In this document: piece after piece, positions 12,061-23,568 of the stretch | How the letters are laid out: the number at the start of each line of letters is the position of its first letter | Position numbering within the stretch: the stretch's first letter is position 1 | DNA from: Lateolabrax maculatus | Taxonomy: Eukaryota; Chordata; Actinopteri; Acropomatiformes; Lateolabracidae | Length of the DNA: 64,000 nt | Direction: 5' to 3' | Assembly: GCA_031216445.1 (NCBI GenBank) | Contig: CM062196.1 | Location: forward strand, 1,184,501-1,248,500 | Notes under the pieces: generated by a model | Seen by the model: the letters and a program-made list of their open reading frames with translations, nothing else | The model's database searches: none | Told to the model about the DNA's origin: nothing | Made by a program: the position numbers and the translations under genes

Positions 12061-14459
12061 ATCCATAGATCCATGCTGCTCTCATGGCTGAAAAATGCTG
12101 ATATGCTCATTTAGGTCACCTTCAATTGTCACTATGCTGCAGGAGCAATTGTTTGTCCTGGGTTTTGCCTCTCAGGCCACATACAGGCTGTTCCAACCAT
12201 GGATGTGTCTGAAATCACAATGCACAACATTTACTGTGAAATTAGTTTGAAATTATGGATTTATAGACTACTTTCTGCTAAAAATCCCATAATGCAATGG
12301 TGTCTCTGAGAAAAGGATTGATTCTTTGTATCTAACACTATATTTAAAGTCTAAAAATCTTTGGATGCAGTGTTGATTTTATTTTCATTTTGGTGTTTGG
12401 TGGTTAAATGTATAAATACAGATATATTGTATTTTTTAGCAGGTTGCAGCATTTCTACCTCTTTTGTTTGACTTGAGGAAGACACAGTGACCAATTTCAT
12501 TATAAAGTGTTATTTCTTGGTTAAAAAACTCCCAGAACTTCCAACCTTATGAAACCAAACCAACACTTTTGTATATGATGATGACTGTAATCCCAAAATG
12601 TTAACAGTGATGGTTTATTTGCCCGAATTGAAATGTGTGTTTTTAATGACCCTTGTGTCAAAGGCAGCTGACAGCTTAACAGGGTTTCCTTTTTCACTTC
12701 ACATGTTCCTCTTGCTGTGATGAAACTATTTCTAAAAACCTGTCGGATGAGCTGAAAACTGCACAGAGCTGCTCCTGTTTGTTCCTGGAAAGCTGCCACT
12801 TGAAGAAGTTTTCGCCCGACTGCGACGAAGCGCTGCAGCCAGATATGAGTCAGCACAAAGAGCCACCAAACCCGCTGCGTGTTAAACAAAGACACAGTGC
12901 AAACAAACATTTCCTGTCAGACTTCACCTGTCGAGTCAGATAAAAGCTCGACCGGCGGCGGTCTGCGTGAGGGGGTCAGTGTGTGAAGCCTGAATGAATG
13001 TGAGCAGCAGATGAGTCAGAGCTGAAGATCCTGCTGGGTTCAATGTAGCGTGGACGGCTGTGTCAGCGGAGACTCATCCTCTCTGTGAGCGACCGGGGGA
13101 GGAAAGAAATGACTTTGAAATACATCCGAGATGATGATTCTAGCTGTGGATGAACGCTAAACTGACATTTCTAATCTGTGGGTTTTTATGAGACTTATCG
13201 TGTGACTCATTTGGGACCATTTGGTGGAAAATAACAGACTTTCTGCTGTATGTCGAGAGTGATTTTGGAGATTTGCACTGATTCAGTACAGTAAGTTTCT
13301 GCACTACAACTGAATAAAGCTGCAGCCAATCTGTCACTTTAATGCTTCTGCTTTCTGTTCAAGACTTGTCATGTTTTCTATTGTTTATGAGACAGACGAG
13401 ATCACAATAATCTTAACCATGTTTTGATTTTCTTTAACGCATCCACAATGGAAAACGTCAAAATGAAGTATACTGACAAACAAAAGCCATTTTCTTGGCT
13501 AAAACCACTAGATTTCTGTGTGTGCTGTTGATCAAGTGTGAATGCTAGAAAAACATTCAATATTAAAGGTGTAAAATGTAACTTTTCCACATAACAATGT
13601 CTTCTGGTTGTCATTAATCAAATTTTCATTTTTACGATGAACTTTTTAGATATTGGTCGTTTTTTAACTGTATTTTAACCAGTTGAAGGATTTTAGTAAT
13701 CGGACATCTGGATCTGAAGTTATCAGAGAAACAAGCTGAGCTGACGTTAGCAGCAGCTCGGCTCACAGCCCCTCCGGGACGTCCTGCGTCCGCCAAACAG
13801 CGTTGGAGGAACACTCATTTTTAACGTGAAACTGCTTTTTCAGTGTTTTTACTGGTTTTAACCACAGGGTCCATTGGTTCTGGAGAGGAGGAAACCTCGG
13901 AGGATAAATCGGCTCCCGGTAAAACCTCCTGAACCACGAATGCTGAAGGAATCCTGACCGGGAGAAACTGACTGCAGAGACGGGAACGGTGGTAAAGACA
14001 AAAACTCCCATGATACTCCACAACGTCACCAAACTCCATCTTTTGTTATTATTGAGAGACCCCGTAACTGCAGGAAATTACATATTGTGACACAAATTAC
14101 ATTGCAATGTCAAGAAGATTGTTACCATTTCTGCAGCTTTACAGAGCTTTTTAGCCTCTTTTAGCTCCTAGTTTTGGTTTTGCAGCACGTCTTCTCTCTG
14201 GTTCGGTCTTTTTTTTTAATCTCATCCTTGCAAAGATTGTGAAGATTTCAAATTTGAACTTTGGTTTCCACAGCTGCAGTTTGTTTTATGCCGTCAACAC
14301 TGAATCACTACATGTTGAAATTTAAATGACAAAGACTTGATAGCACTGAAGTATCATTCATTAAAAACCTTCTCACTTATCTCATCATCTTACTAATTTT
14401 TTAAGGTTCACAAATTCAGACGGACAAGTCAATCAATCAATCAAGTCAAGTCAAGGCCG

Positions 14460-14690
14460 GCCGGGTCCAGACTGAAATATCTCAACAACTATTGGATGGA
14501 TTATCATGATATTGAATACAAACATTCATGTTCCCCTCAGGATGAATCCCACTGACTTTTCATCTAGTGCCACCATCAGGTCGTCATGTTACTGTGTCCA
14601 ACACTTTAGTTTATGAAGACATTTCCATGCTGAACATGTTAAACATTATACCTGCTAAACATCAGCATGTTGTGTGGCTCTAGACTCTTA
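14460..14690. repeat. Inverted copy of the TTTCAGTCTGGA dispersed repeat
   Basis: It begins GGTCCAGACTGAAATATCTC and continues through GATGAATCC and CATGCTGAACATGTTAAAC to CAGCATGTTGTGTGGCTC, in the opposite sense to the copies at about 12,000 and 30,050. Confidence 0.55.
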
Positions 14691-15371
14691 GTTTTGTTAC
14701 TTAAAGCTTCCTAAAAATCTTCAATTCAGACGACAGAATTTTTGTAGAGCGATAAAAATCCCATCATCCCAATATTTTAGACGATGTTGTTGAATTAGCA
14801 GCAGTAAAAAGCACCATACAAATCCCAGTAAGAGCATCACTAGAACACTATTCAGGCCTGTGGGGACATGACAGGAAGATGCAGCATGTATCCATCACCA
14901 CAACCCTGTATATGGAAGGATTATGAGGAGCAGCATAATGTAAGGATACAAAACCAGACCTAAAAATACACTAACACACTGAGAAAACCTGTAAAATATT
15001 CACTTCATTGTTAAAATACACAGACATCCAGTACAACAGGCTTGCACTGTAGATTCCTATAGGGAAGATGAAATATAAAAAAGCAGATTAAGGCGACTCA
15101 CAGACGCTCAGCTCCCCACAGACACTCTGCACCTGTGACATTATGATGGGAGATGACAGGAACATTGGGTTTTATAACACCCAAATATATGACTTATGAT
15201 TCTTATAGTCAGTTTATGATGGAGGTGCTGTAGTCATGTGACAACCTATAATTAAAACAATATAATCAATATCAATCACCAGATATGTGATGATTAGAGG
15301 AACATATTGGCTCCTTCGGCGCACCGGCTCAGGTGTGATCGACGTTTCTGGATTCATATCAGTCGATCAGG

Positions 15372-15373
<2 letters not shown>

Positions 15374-15414
<41 letters not shown>
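15374..15414. repeat. (GT)n microsatellite
   Basis: About 20 GT units just downstream of the proposed Rab3 first exon. Confidence 0.97.
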
Positions 15415-15415
<1 letters not shown>

Positions 15416-15488
15416 CATTAGACCGGTGTTAAACGGTGTTGTTGTGTCACCGCCGGTCATCCGTGTTCCCTGTCCGTCTGTGGCTTAC

Positions 15489-15860
15489 CTCTGCTGGGCG
15501 GATCTGATGCTCTCTCTCGGCTCTGCACCTGATGGAGGCAGCTCGCTCGGCGCTCCAGTAATAATTACAACAATAAGAATAACAATAAAACCCACAAATT
15601 GATCCTCAGCAGCAACAACAACGCGTCCGATCTGATGCACCGAGGGTCTGTGCAGGAAATCAGGAGCTCCGGCTGCGTCGTTCAGAATCAGCAGAGTGGA
15701 AATTTTCCTCCAGAAATGAGGTGAAATTGGCTGTAAAACGTCTCTTCTCCGCGGCGCCGCACGCAGCTCCTTTACGCACGGCTTTACGCGGCTGTGCGTT
15801 AATTCAAGGTGGAGCGAAGCGATGTGGGAATATTTGCAAAGGCGTCTGCCGCCTGTCACA
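15489..15860 (-). promoter_or_regulatory. Probable Rab3 non-coding exon 1 and promoter
   Basis: On the minus strand a good donor (GCAGAG|GTAAGCC, boundary at 15489) ends a CpG-rich segment that lies 3.7 kb upstream of the Rab3 ATG exon. That exon opens right at a splice acceptor, so an upstream 5' UTR exon is required, and this is the best candidate I see. The exact transcription start is not visible. An open frame crossing it has no feature suggesting a protein. Confidence 0.5.
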
Positions 15861-15984
15861 GCACCCCCCCTAAAAATAACACCACCGGCTTCTCTGTGAA
15901 TGAACAGAGTTTTATTTTTTTTTCTCTTCAGGCTGTTTGCAGGCAGCTCCTCCGCCCAATCAGGCGGCAGATTTCTGCAGACGC

Positions 15985-16170
15985 ACAGCGGCAGGTGCGG
16001 CGGGAGCGGCAGATGCGTCAGGAGCGGCAGGTGCGGCGGGTGCGGCGGGAGCGGCAGGTGCGGCGTGTGCGGCGGGAGCGGCAGGTGCGGCGGGTGCGTC
16101 GGGAGCGGCAGGTGCGGCGGGTGCGGCAGGTGCGGCGGGTGCGGCGGGTGCGGCAGGTGCGGCGGTCATT
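15985..16170. repeat. GC-rich minisatellite of 9-bp GCGGCRGGT-type units
   Basis: About 20 tandem 9-bp units alternating GCGGCAGGT, GCGGCGGGT and GCGGCGGGA. All frames stay open because the period is a multiple of three, so Ala/Gly- or Arg-rich 'proteins' here are artefacts. It sits about 130 bp upstream of the Rab3 promoter candidate. Confidence 0.9.
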
Positions 16171-17284
16171 TGCCTGCTATGACTCATAACTGAGGCGGTG
16201 AGGCGTGTGTTGCTTCAGCATCAATAACTGAGACAGTCCTGAGAAAAACAGGACACATCTGCCCGTTTGTGCTGCAACAACAACAAATGTGATCAGAGCT
16301 GAAATCAACTACTCATTGATCATCGATCAAACTCATTGATCATCAACTGTCTTTCATCGGGTGAAAATATCAATCTGTTCAGATCTTTATCGTCCCACAA
16401 GAGGACACAGTGGAAGACTTTAAAAATATCGTGGACACAATTCAGAATAAAACCAAAAGGGTTTGATAAAAGAACAAAAGCGAAGAATAAAGAAAAATAA
16501 AGATCTGTGAGGAACCAAATATATATTTATTTATATTTAAATATATATTTATTTGCACAGGGGATCAATGGAAAGTGGAACCTGTTGCATTAGGGTCTGG
16601 ATTTATTTTATTCATGCTGTAATATGTTATTCTTTTTTATTTTATTATTACTCATATTATTTTAATAGCTTTTAATGTTATGTTATTAAGTTATTTTCAT
16701 CATTTCATTTTCTCAGGTCTCTTTTCTCTTTATTTTGTTGTTTTTACAGTCTGCTCTTGTTCTGTCTGATTATTGGCTGTTACTCGTCTGTGAAGCACTA
16801 ACCTGTAAGAAAAGTGCTATACAAATAAAGTTTGATTGATTGATTGAATGTTCTGAGAAGGTGGCAGCTTCTGAAAAAAGAGGATTCAAGGCTCGTGAAG
16901 AAAAATCAGTAGAAAAAGTATTTAGATCTTTTACTCATTGACTTGAATTGAATACATGTGTTTTGGGGCTTTATTGGGGATCTGGATTAATGGCTACATT
17001 GGAAATTAAGGCTGAAACAATGACTCGATGAATTGATTAGTCTGTTTTCATCATCAATTAATCATTTAAGTTGTTTTTCAAACTAAAATGCCAAACAGGG
17101 CTCTTTGTTCCAGCTTCTCGCCTGTAAGAGTTGCTGCTTTCTGTCAGTCCACTAACTGATTAATGGATTGATGATTTCAGCTGGACTGATACTAACTGTT
17201 GGAGTTTCATTTAGAGGGGCGCATAACATCCAGGAAGGGGATGGAAAACTAATCTGTAAAGAAACTAAAGCTGTCAGATAAATG
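16171..17284. other. Intergenic stretch with a LINE-like 3' tail
   Basis: No gene is visible. It contains AAGTGCTATACAAATAAAGTTTGATTGATTGATTGA (split here: AAGTGCTATACAAATAAAG, then the GATT repeat at about 16,828-16,850), a typical fish LINE-type 3' end. At 17,000-17,200 there is a repeat related to that at 33,850-34,120 (GATTAATCAATTGATTGAT-like words). Confidence 0.5.
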
Positions 17285-18152
17285 TCAAGGAGTAAAAGTC
17301 CAATATTTCCCCTGAGATGAGGAGGAGGAGGAGGAGGAGGAAGCTGTGCTGCTTCCTGTGAGACGATCAGTTTCAGGGAGGAAAGCTGAAAGGACAGAGA
17401 CTGACTGACAAACGCTCTTCTGCTCTGAACATGAACTCTGAACTTTGTGTTGGAGTTTCAGGAGGAAAACTGCCTCCGTCAGACTCTCAGAGGAGTTTCT
17501 CAGTTTCTCCATCAGCTTTGTATGAAGACGAGAGGAAAACACTTTGTTCATGTTGGTTTATTCAGGATGGAAACCTTCAGTTTGTTCACACGTCCATCAG
17601 TAAAGTCTCTTCAATGAGTTCATGCACAATCATCTCCTTATTGATTATGATGCTGATCATTCCACTTCTATAACACCTCATACTTCCTCATTTCTACGTC
17701 CATTTGTCAACAACAACAACAACATTTGGCCAAACACAGAAATGTAAATGAAAGAATTCTTTCCAAAGTGGTGAACAGAATGAGAGGATAAAGGAAGCTC
17801 TGCTGCTCTCTCTCTGCAGACCCATGCAGTGAAGAGAAACAACAACATACAGATATTGATGAGACATTTAGAGCTCAGAGAAATATCAGTGGAGGTGAAC
17901 AGAAGTCCTCCTGAGCAGTGACAGCCTCCATGGCTGGACAGACAGGAAGCAGCGCCGCCTAAAGACACTCAAACATTTACCCAGCAACACATGACAAGAG
18001 CTCCAAGTCCCGCCCCTCAGGTTTGATTGACAGCTGATCTCTGAGCAGCTGAGACGCCACAACAATCAGCTCTCAGCAACAATGATGGAAACTCAACAAC
18101 TTAAAGGAAGGAAACACAGAATTTAACCTGCCGTCCTTTAAAGGACTTCTGT
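17285..18152 (-). other. TRIM gene 3' flank / probable 3' UTR
   Basis: An AATAAA signal on the minus strand lies at 17562-17557, about 590 nt past the TRIM stop, so much of this is probably 3' UTR. A (GAG)n tract lies at 17,322-17,341. Short open frames here have no supporting features. Confidence 0.4.
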
Positions 18153-19811
18153 CTATTTCAGTTCACACAACTCAGCTGTGAGTCCAGGAGGCCAAAGATA
18201 AAGTCCAGCATAGAGAGGCTGAGTGAATGTGGTCTGGACTCTGTGGAGGAGAGTCATGGTTTCAGAGACGCTGTAGAAGGACAGAATACCTGCACTGTGA
18301 TCCAGGTACACTCCGACTCTGGAGGACCGAGGACCTGAGACGAGAGTGAAGATCCTGTTGTGATGAAACTGATAACTGTTTGTGTGACAATATAAAGACC
18401 AAGATTTGTCATTGGATCCAAATACACATTCATCCCCCCCCCCCCCCACTCTGCTGATATTCTTGTATGCGACTGCTACACGAACTGCCCCCCCCTCTCT
18501 CCACTCCACCTCCCAGTAACAACGTCCAGTCAGACTCTCTCTGCTCAGGACCTGAGACCTGTCAGTGAATCTGTCTGAGTGACCAGAATAAGACTGATGT
18601 TTACTCATTCTTGTTACTCTCCTGTTCCCCTCAGATAATAACAGCCGTGTGTTTGCTGTGTTTGGATCCAGTGTGAGTCCACGTGAATATTGTAAGAACT
18701 CAGCTCTGGTCCTGGGCTCTGGTTGTGTCCCTGTCCGTGAGATGTTTGTCCATGTGTCCCTCAGGACGTCCTGTAGTTTCTCTCTGAGCTCTGACACAGC
18801 AGCTGTCACGTCCTCAAAGAGCCTCAGAGGACGGATCTTGATGCTGGATGAGTCTGCAGCCTCACTGAGTGCTGACAGTGAGGGGTAGTTGTGTAGAAAC
18901 TGGGTGTGATCCTCTGTGTGTGACAGCTGCTTCAGCTCAGCGTCTTTCCTCTTCAGCTCAGTGATCTCCTGCTGCAGCTTCTCCTGAAGCTCTTTGACTC
19001 TCCTCACTTCAGTTTGCTGCTGGGATCTGACCTGCTGCTTCACATCGGAGCTTCTTTTCTCCATGAGACGGATCAGCTGGGTGAAGATCTCCTGGCTGTC
19101 CTCCACTGCTTTATCAGCAGAGCGATCGATGGCCTCCACCTCCTGCTGAAGCTCCTTCACATCTTTCTCTCTGTCCTGGATTCTCTGCTGGAGGTTTAGT
19201 CGACTCACCTCGAGCTCTCTCTGCCTCTCGGTCCTTTCTGCTGCAGCTGACACTGTGTCGTGGCCTTTATGTTCATCCACAGGGCAGAGATAACAGATAC
19301 ACTGCTGATCAGTACGGCAGAACATCTTCATCACCTCGTCATGACGGGAGCAGATGTTCTCCTGGAGCTTCTTGGAGGGGTCCACCAGCTTGTGTTTCTT
19401 TAATGGAGCCACATCATAATGAGGCTGGAGGTGTTTCTCACAGTAAGAGGCCAGACAGGCCAGACAGGACTTGAGGGCTTTCAGTTTCCTCCCAGTGCAG
19501 AAATCACAGGCCACATCTTCAGGTCCGGCATAGCAGAGATCAGCAGGAGAAGCTTGGAGTCCAGTCTTCTTCAGCTCCTCCAGTACAGCTGCTATAATGG
19601 TGTTTTTCAGCAGGACAGGCCTCGGTGTGAAGGTCTGCCTACACTGAGGGCAGCTGTGGATGTTCTTCTCGTCCTCTCCATCCCAGAAGCCTTTAATACA
19701 GTTCATGCAGTAGCTGTGTCCACAGGGAGTAGCCACCGGATCCTTCAGGAGATCCAGACAGATCGAACAGGAGAAGGTTTCCCGGTCCAGCTGAACTCCT
19801 TTCTGAGCCAT
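18153..19811 (-). CDS. TRIM E3 ubiquitin ligase, finTRIM/TRIM16-like
   Basis: One uninterrupted frame of 552 residues from MAQKGVQLDRETFSCSICLD, the usual N-terminus of fish TRIM16-like proteins. An in-frame ATG 12 codons upstream (19,847) is less likely as start. Domains: C3HC4 RING (C15, C18, C30, H32, C35, C38, C54, C57), B-box 1 (about 102-143), B-box 2 with C154, H157, C165, D168, C173, C176, H181 and H184, a long coiled coil (about 187-330), then PRY-SPRY (about 375-552; LDPNTANTRL, GRCYWEVEW, final LTAELCELK). RING TRIMs transfer ubiquitin in the cytosol, and many in fish act in innate antiviral responses; the SPRY usually binds the target. The gene has no intron, as is frequent for this group. 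A run of 14 G on the sense strand (18447-18434) encodes four glycines in a SPRY loop. The family is certain, the exact orthologue is not. Confidence 0.93.
   Translation of the reverse strand: MAQKGVQLDRETFSCSICLDLLKDPVATPCGHSYCMNCIKGFWDGEDEKNIHSCPQCRQTFTPRPVLLKNTIIAAVLEELKKTGLQASPADLCYAGPEDVACDFCTGRKLKALKSCLACLASYCEKHLQPHYDVAPLKKHKLVDPSKKLQENICSRHDEVMKMFCRTDQQCICYLCPVDEHKGHDTVSAAAERTERQRELEVSRLNLQQRIQDREKDVKELQQEVEAIDRSADKAVEDSQEIFTQLIRLMEKRSSDVKQQVRSQQQTEVRRVKELQEKLQQEITELKRKDAELKQLSHTEDHTQFLHNYPSLSALSEAADSSSIKIRPLRLFEDVTAAVSELREKLQDVLRDTWTNISRTGTQPEPRTRAEFLQYSRGLTLDPNTANTRLLLSEGNRRVTRMSKHQSYSGHSDRFTDRSQVLSRESLTGRCYWEVEWREGGAVRVAVAYKNISRVGGGGDECVFGSNDKSWSLYCHTNSYQFHHNRIFTLVSGPRSSRVGVYLDHSAGILSFYSVSETMTLLHRVQTTFTQPLYAGLYLWPPGLTAELCELK
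18434..18447 (-). repeat. 14-base mononucleotide run in the TRIM coding sequence
   Basis: Fourteen C on the plus strand, read as G on the sense strand, giving V-GGGG-D within the SPRY domain. A one-base slip would shift the frame with about 100 codons left. Confidence 0.95.
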
Positions 19812-20547
19812 TTCACCTCTCAGTGTCGACGACTGTGTGAGTTTCACTTCCTGAGAGCTGAAACTAGTCTGAGCTCTGATCTCAACAACATGTGTCTCTG
19901 CAGTGAACGGGGCCTGTCAGCTGCTGCACCTCACCACATGTTGGTTACACCCATCTGCAAACTGGAGATCTGAAGGGGAGGGAACCAGGAAATATGTGGA
20001 CAGACTGGTATCGCTGTGTTAGAGAGCAGGAGGAGGAGGGAGGGCTTATCAAGCTGTGACTCAGTCCAGGAAGAGGAGCAGCGCTGTGAACCTGAACGCT
20101 GCTTCCTCCTTTAACATGAAGCCTGTTGGAAAGCTGTAAAATCCTTCTGGCTCCTCACACTTTGCTGAAGGCTCCATGTTTCTCTGACTCTTCCTCTGAT
20201 TCTGTCCAGTTTCATATTGCAGCAGTAATATGAATCCAGAAACATCAGATATGATAGTAAAACACTGACAGGCAGCAGACTGAGTCCAGACACACACCTG
20301 GAGATTATAAAGCCTGAGTAGCTTTATTCTCTCCCTTTTCTCTTTATACTTAGTTTGCTCTCTTCTGTCTTTCTTTTTCTTTATTTCTTCTTTTCTTCCA
20401 GCTTCTCTTTCTTTCTTCTTGTCTTTCATCCAGGCCACCTGGGTGCGGGAGTCTTCACTCCTTATTTAATTATTTTTAGTCTGTCAGGTGGTTTACGGGA
20501 AAAACTACTGGTCCGATTTTCATGGAACTTCGTGGTAGAGTGGAGTA

Positions 20548-20595
<48 letters not shown>

Positions 20596-20935
20596 AAGAT
20601 GAGTGTGACTACAAGAAGCCATCAGATCACTGACAGACAGGTCAAAGTCTGTTCTCTTCAACAGAAAACATGCGATGTGTCTGGAAGATATCTGAACAGT
20701 TTGAACTCTGCTGGTGACAAATGCATCAAAATAACTCCCCGCTTTTCTGAAGCACAACATGCGGCTCCCCTGGCGTCCGGCAGGTGGCGCTGTCGCTCTA
20801 CACCTGATCACACCTGAGCGCCACGCGTCAGTACGGTGACGCGCTGGGGGGGGGGGCGGTATGAGAAGCAGATGCGGAAGCGGCGGAGCTCAGAAAGCTT
20901 CTGCAGAGCCGAGCAGCCGCACGGAGCCTGACAGC
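19812..20935. promoter_or_regulatory. Divergent intergenic region between TRIM gene and gene A
   Basis: The TRIM gene leaves to the left and gene A to the right, so their 5' sides face each other across 1.1 kb. There is a (TA)n tract at 20,544-20,592. The last 170 bases before gene A are GC-rich with several CpG, consistent with a promoter. No TATA box can be assigned with confidence. Confidence 0.4.
20544..20592. repeat. (TA)n microsatellite
   Basis: About 20 TA units between the TRIM gene and gene A. Confidence 0.95.
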
Positions 20936-20963
20936 ATGAAGCTGCTCCTCATCCTCCTCACAG
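20936..20963 (+). CDS. Gene A exon 1 (signal peptide start)
   Basis: ATG AAG CTG CTC and onward encodes MKLLLILLT, with donor ACAG|GTGAGT, phase 1. It is preceded by GC-rich sequence, with no nearer in-frame ATG. Confidence 0.78.
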
Positions 20964-20988
20964 GTGAGTTCACTGACGCACAATCCAC

Positions 20989-21030
<42 letters not shown>

Positions 21031-22874
21031 GTCAAAAAGAAAGATTAAAGAAGAAAATCACCTGAGAGATAAACGCGAAGTCTCCACACAGAAGAAAACT
21101 TATTTTACTTTATTACCCCCCCCCCCCCCCCCCCCCCTCAAAAAACAGACACGCTTCAGAAAACAGACGGTAAAACAGTGATTCATCAACGACAGAAAAT
21201 ATCTCGTCGTTCATCCTCCTCTCAGACTCGGAGCTGCTGAATCAAAGTGCGCAGTTTTTGAATGAGGTCTGGCGGGTTTCCCCCGATTCAGCAGCAGGTT
21301 GTTGTGTATACACATGCTGTAAGATTTCATTCAGTTTTCACACGGAGCTCATTAGTGGTTTATTATGCGTGTCTATGACTCATTTATTTATTTATTATTA
21401 TTGATTTATTTATTGTTTTTATTATTATAAGCCTCAATACTGTAGTTCAGTAGCAGCATGTAGTACTATGTTACTGCAGATGTTTATTATATGTTTATCA
21501 GCCTATAACTATAAGTAGTCCAAGTATGTGGTCAAACTGGTAAACTGTTGGTAACATTGTGAAAAGTGTGAAACTGTTCCATTAAATATTCCCAGAAATG
21601 GCAGCTGGGTTTGGGGCTTTCCAGGCTGAGAGAAACACTGCAGCCTGTAAGAGCTGAGGCCAAGAGGAACAGAGCACTTCGCCTGCACTTTATCTTACAT
21701 TGACTCGCTCTGATGTTCTGAGTCTTTATGCTGATTTAAAGAACAAACCTCAAGCCTCTGCTCCGCCTCGACTGCCCATTAAACAAACCGCAGTCTTAAC
21801 TGGCTCAATGAAAAGCCGCTTACAGATGTGATTACGGTGAACTGTAAAGTAAATAAGTAAGAAGATAATCATACGGAAAACGTTGATACGTCCGAGCACC
21901 GATTCATGTTAAATCAGTCGGTGCCAACCCGGGTTCCTGGGTGAGCTACAGTATAACTCACTGTCTTAGTTGATGTTTGCTTATGCATTTTCACAAGCGT
22001 TAGTTACGTTTCACCACATGTCTAAGACTGAAACCCAACATTCCCCTTGAACTTCCTGTGGTCTCGGCCCGACAGTGACATCGAATAACAACGGAGTCCA
22101 TCTGACACCCAATATTAAACCTTTTCTTTTAAGGTTTGATTTGGGGATTTTCCATTTTGAGAAGTCTCAGGCTGTCACAGTGCAGCTGAACAGAAGCCAA
22201 CTTATCATAATGTGAGGCAGCGGTTTTATTCCAAATACAGAGCATGCGGATTCACTGAGAGAGTCTAATCTGAATGAATCAGTATTAGTTATTAATAATA
22301 AGATTGCTGAGTGAGTAATGAGTGATGTTAGACCACAAGTCAACCTCACAGAGGAAGTCAAACCTGAACACACAGACTTCCTGAAGATACCGTTATCTCC
22401 CATGTCCAACGTAAATAGTTGTCCAGAAATCTGCTCAGAAATCAGGGAAGACGGACGCTCCTTCTGACCTCGGGATCTTCCTGAGAAGCTTCCTGTTTTC
22501 AGGTTTGCTTCAGGATGGGAGTGATGGTCGTCTGTAGTCCGCAGGCTCACTGCTCACAGCTGATCCAGCTCACTTTAATGGTGTTTGTTTGGCTTGTTGT
22601 AGCTCACAGCGTCGTGGCAACGTTATACTTCCTCTATAGTTCCCCTGTAGTTTCAAAACTTTATTCAAAAACAAATTCCTTTTTAATTTTTCCATGCTCC
22701 ATATTTATATTTTATTTATCTATTATTATTATTATTTGTCAGTGTTGCGAAACAGTGGCTGTGGATATTTATAGTTCGTAGTGATTGAGTTTTACTGAAC
22801 TGTGTGTGTGTGCGTGTGTGTGATGTGCGTTGTGTGTTTGTGTGTGTGTGCGTGTGTGTACGCGTGTGTGCGAT

Positions 22875-22906
<32 letters not shown>

Positions 22907-23160
22907 GCATGTGTGTGCGTGTGTGTGATGTGCGTCGTGTGTTTGTGTGATGTGTGTGTGTTTGTGTGTGATGTGTGTTGTGTGTTTGTGTGATGTGTGT
23001 GTGTGTGTTTGTGTGTGTCTGTGTGTGTGCTGTGCGTTGTGTGTGTGTGTGTGTGTGTGTCTGTGTGCATGCGTGTGTGTGCTGTGCGGTGTGTGTGTGT
23101 CTGTGTGTGTGCTGTGCGTTGTGTGTGTGTGTGTCTGTGTGTGTGTGTGTGTGTGTCTGT

Positions 23161-23205
<45 letters not shown>

Positions 23206-23211
23206 TGTGTA

Positions 23212-23260
<49 letters not shown>

Positions 23261-23344
23261 CTGTGTGTGTGTGTGTTTGTGTGTCTGTGTGTGTGTGTCT
23301 GTGTATGTCTGTGTGTGTGTGTGTCTGTGTGTGTGCGTGTGTGA

Positions 23345-23402
<58 letters not shown>

Positions 23403-23484
23403 TGGGTGTGTCTGTGTGTCTGTGTGTGTGCGTGTGTGTGATGTGCGTTGTGTGTTTGTGTGATGTGCGTTGTGTGTTTGTGTG

Positions 23485-23520
<36 letters not shown>

Positions 23521-23530
23521 GTTTGTGTGA

Positions 23531-23568
<38 letters not shown>

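Noticed and set aside
15809..16193. Open frames rich in Ala/Gly or Arg
   Set aside because: Artefact of the 9-bp GC-rich minisatellite, open in several frames on both strands.
17285..17551. Minus-strand 88-codon frame with poly-Ser
   Set aside because: The Ser run is a GAG trinucleotide repeat, and the frame lies in the probable 3' UTR of the TRIM gene.
19812..19847. Upstream in-frame ATG of the TRIM gene as the true start
   Set aside because: The MAQKGVQLDRETFSCSIC start is the usual one in this family; the extra 12 residues have no counterpart I know of.
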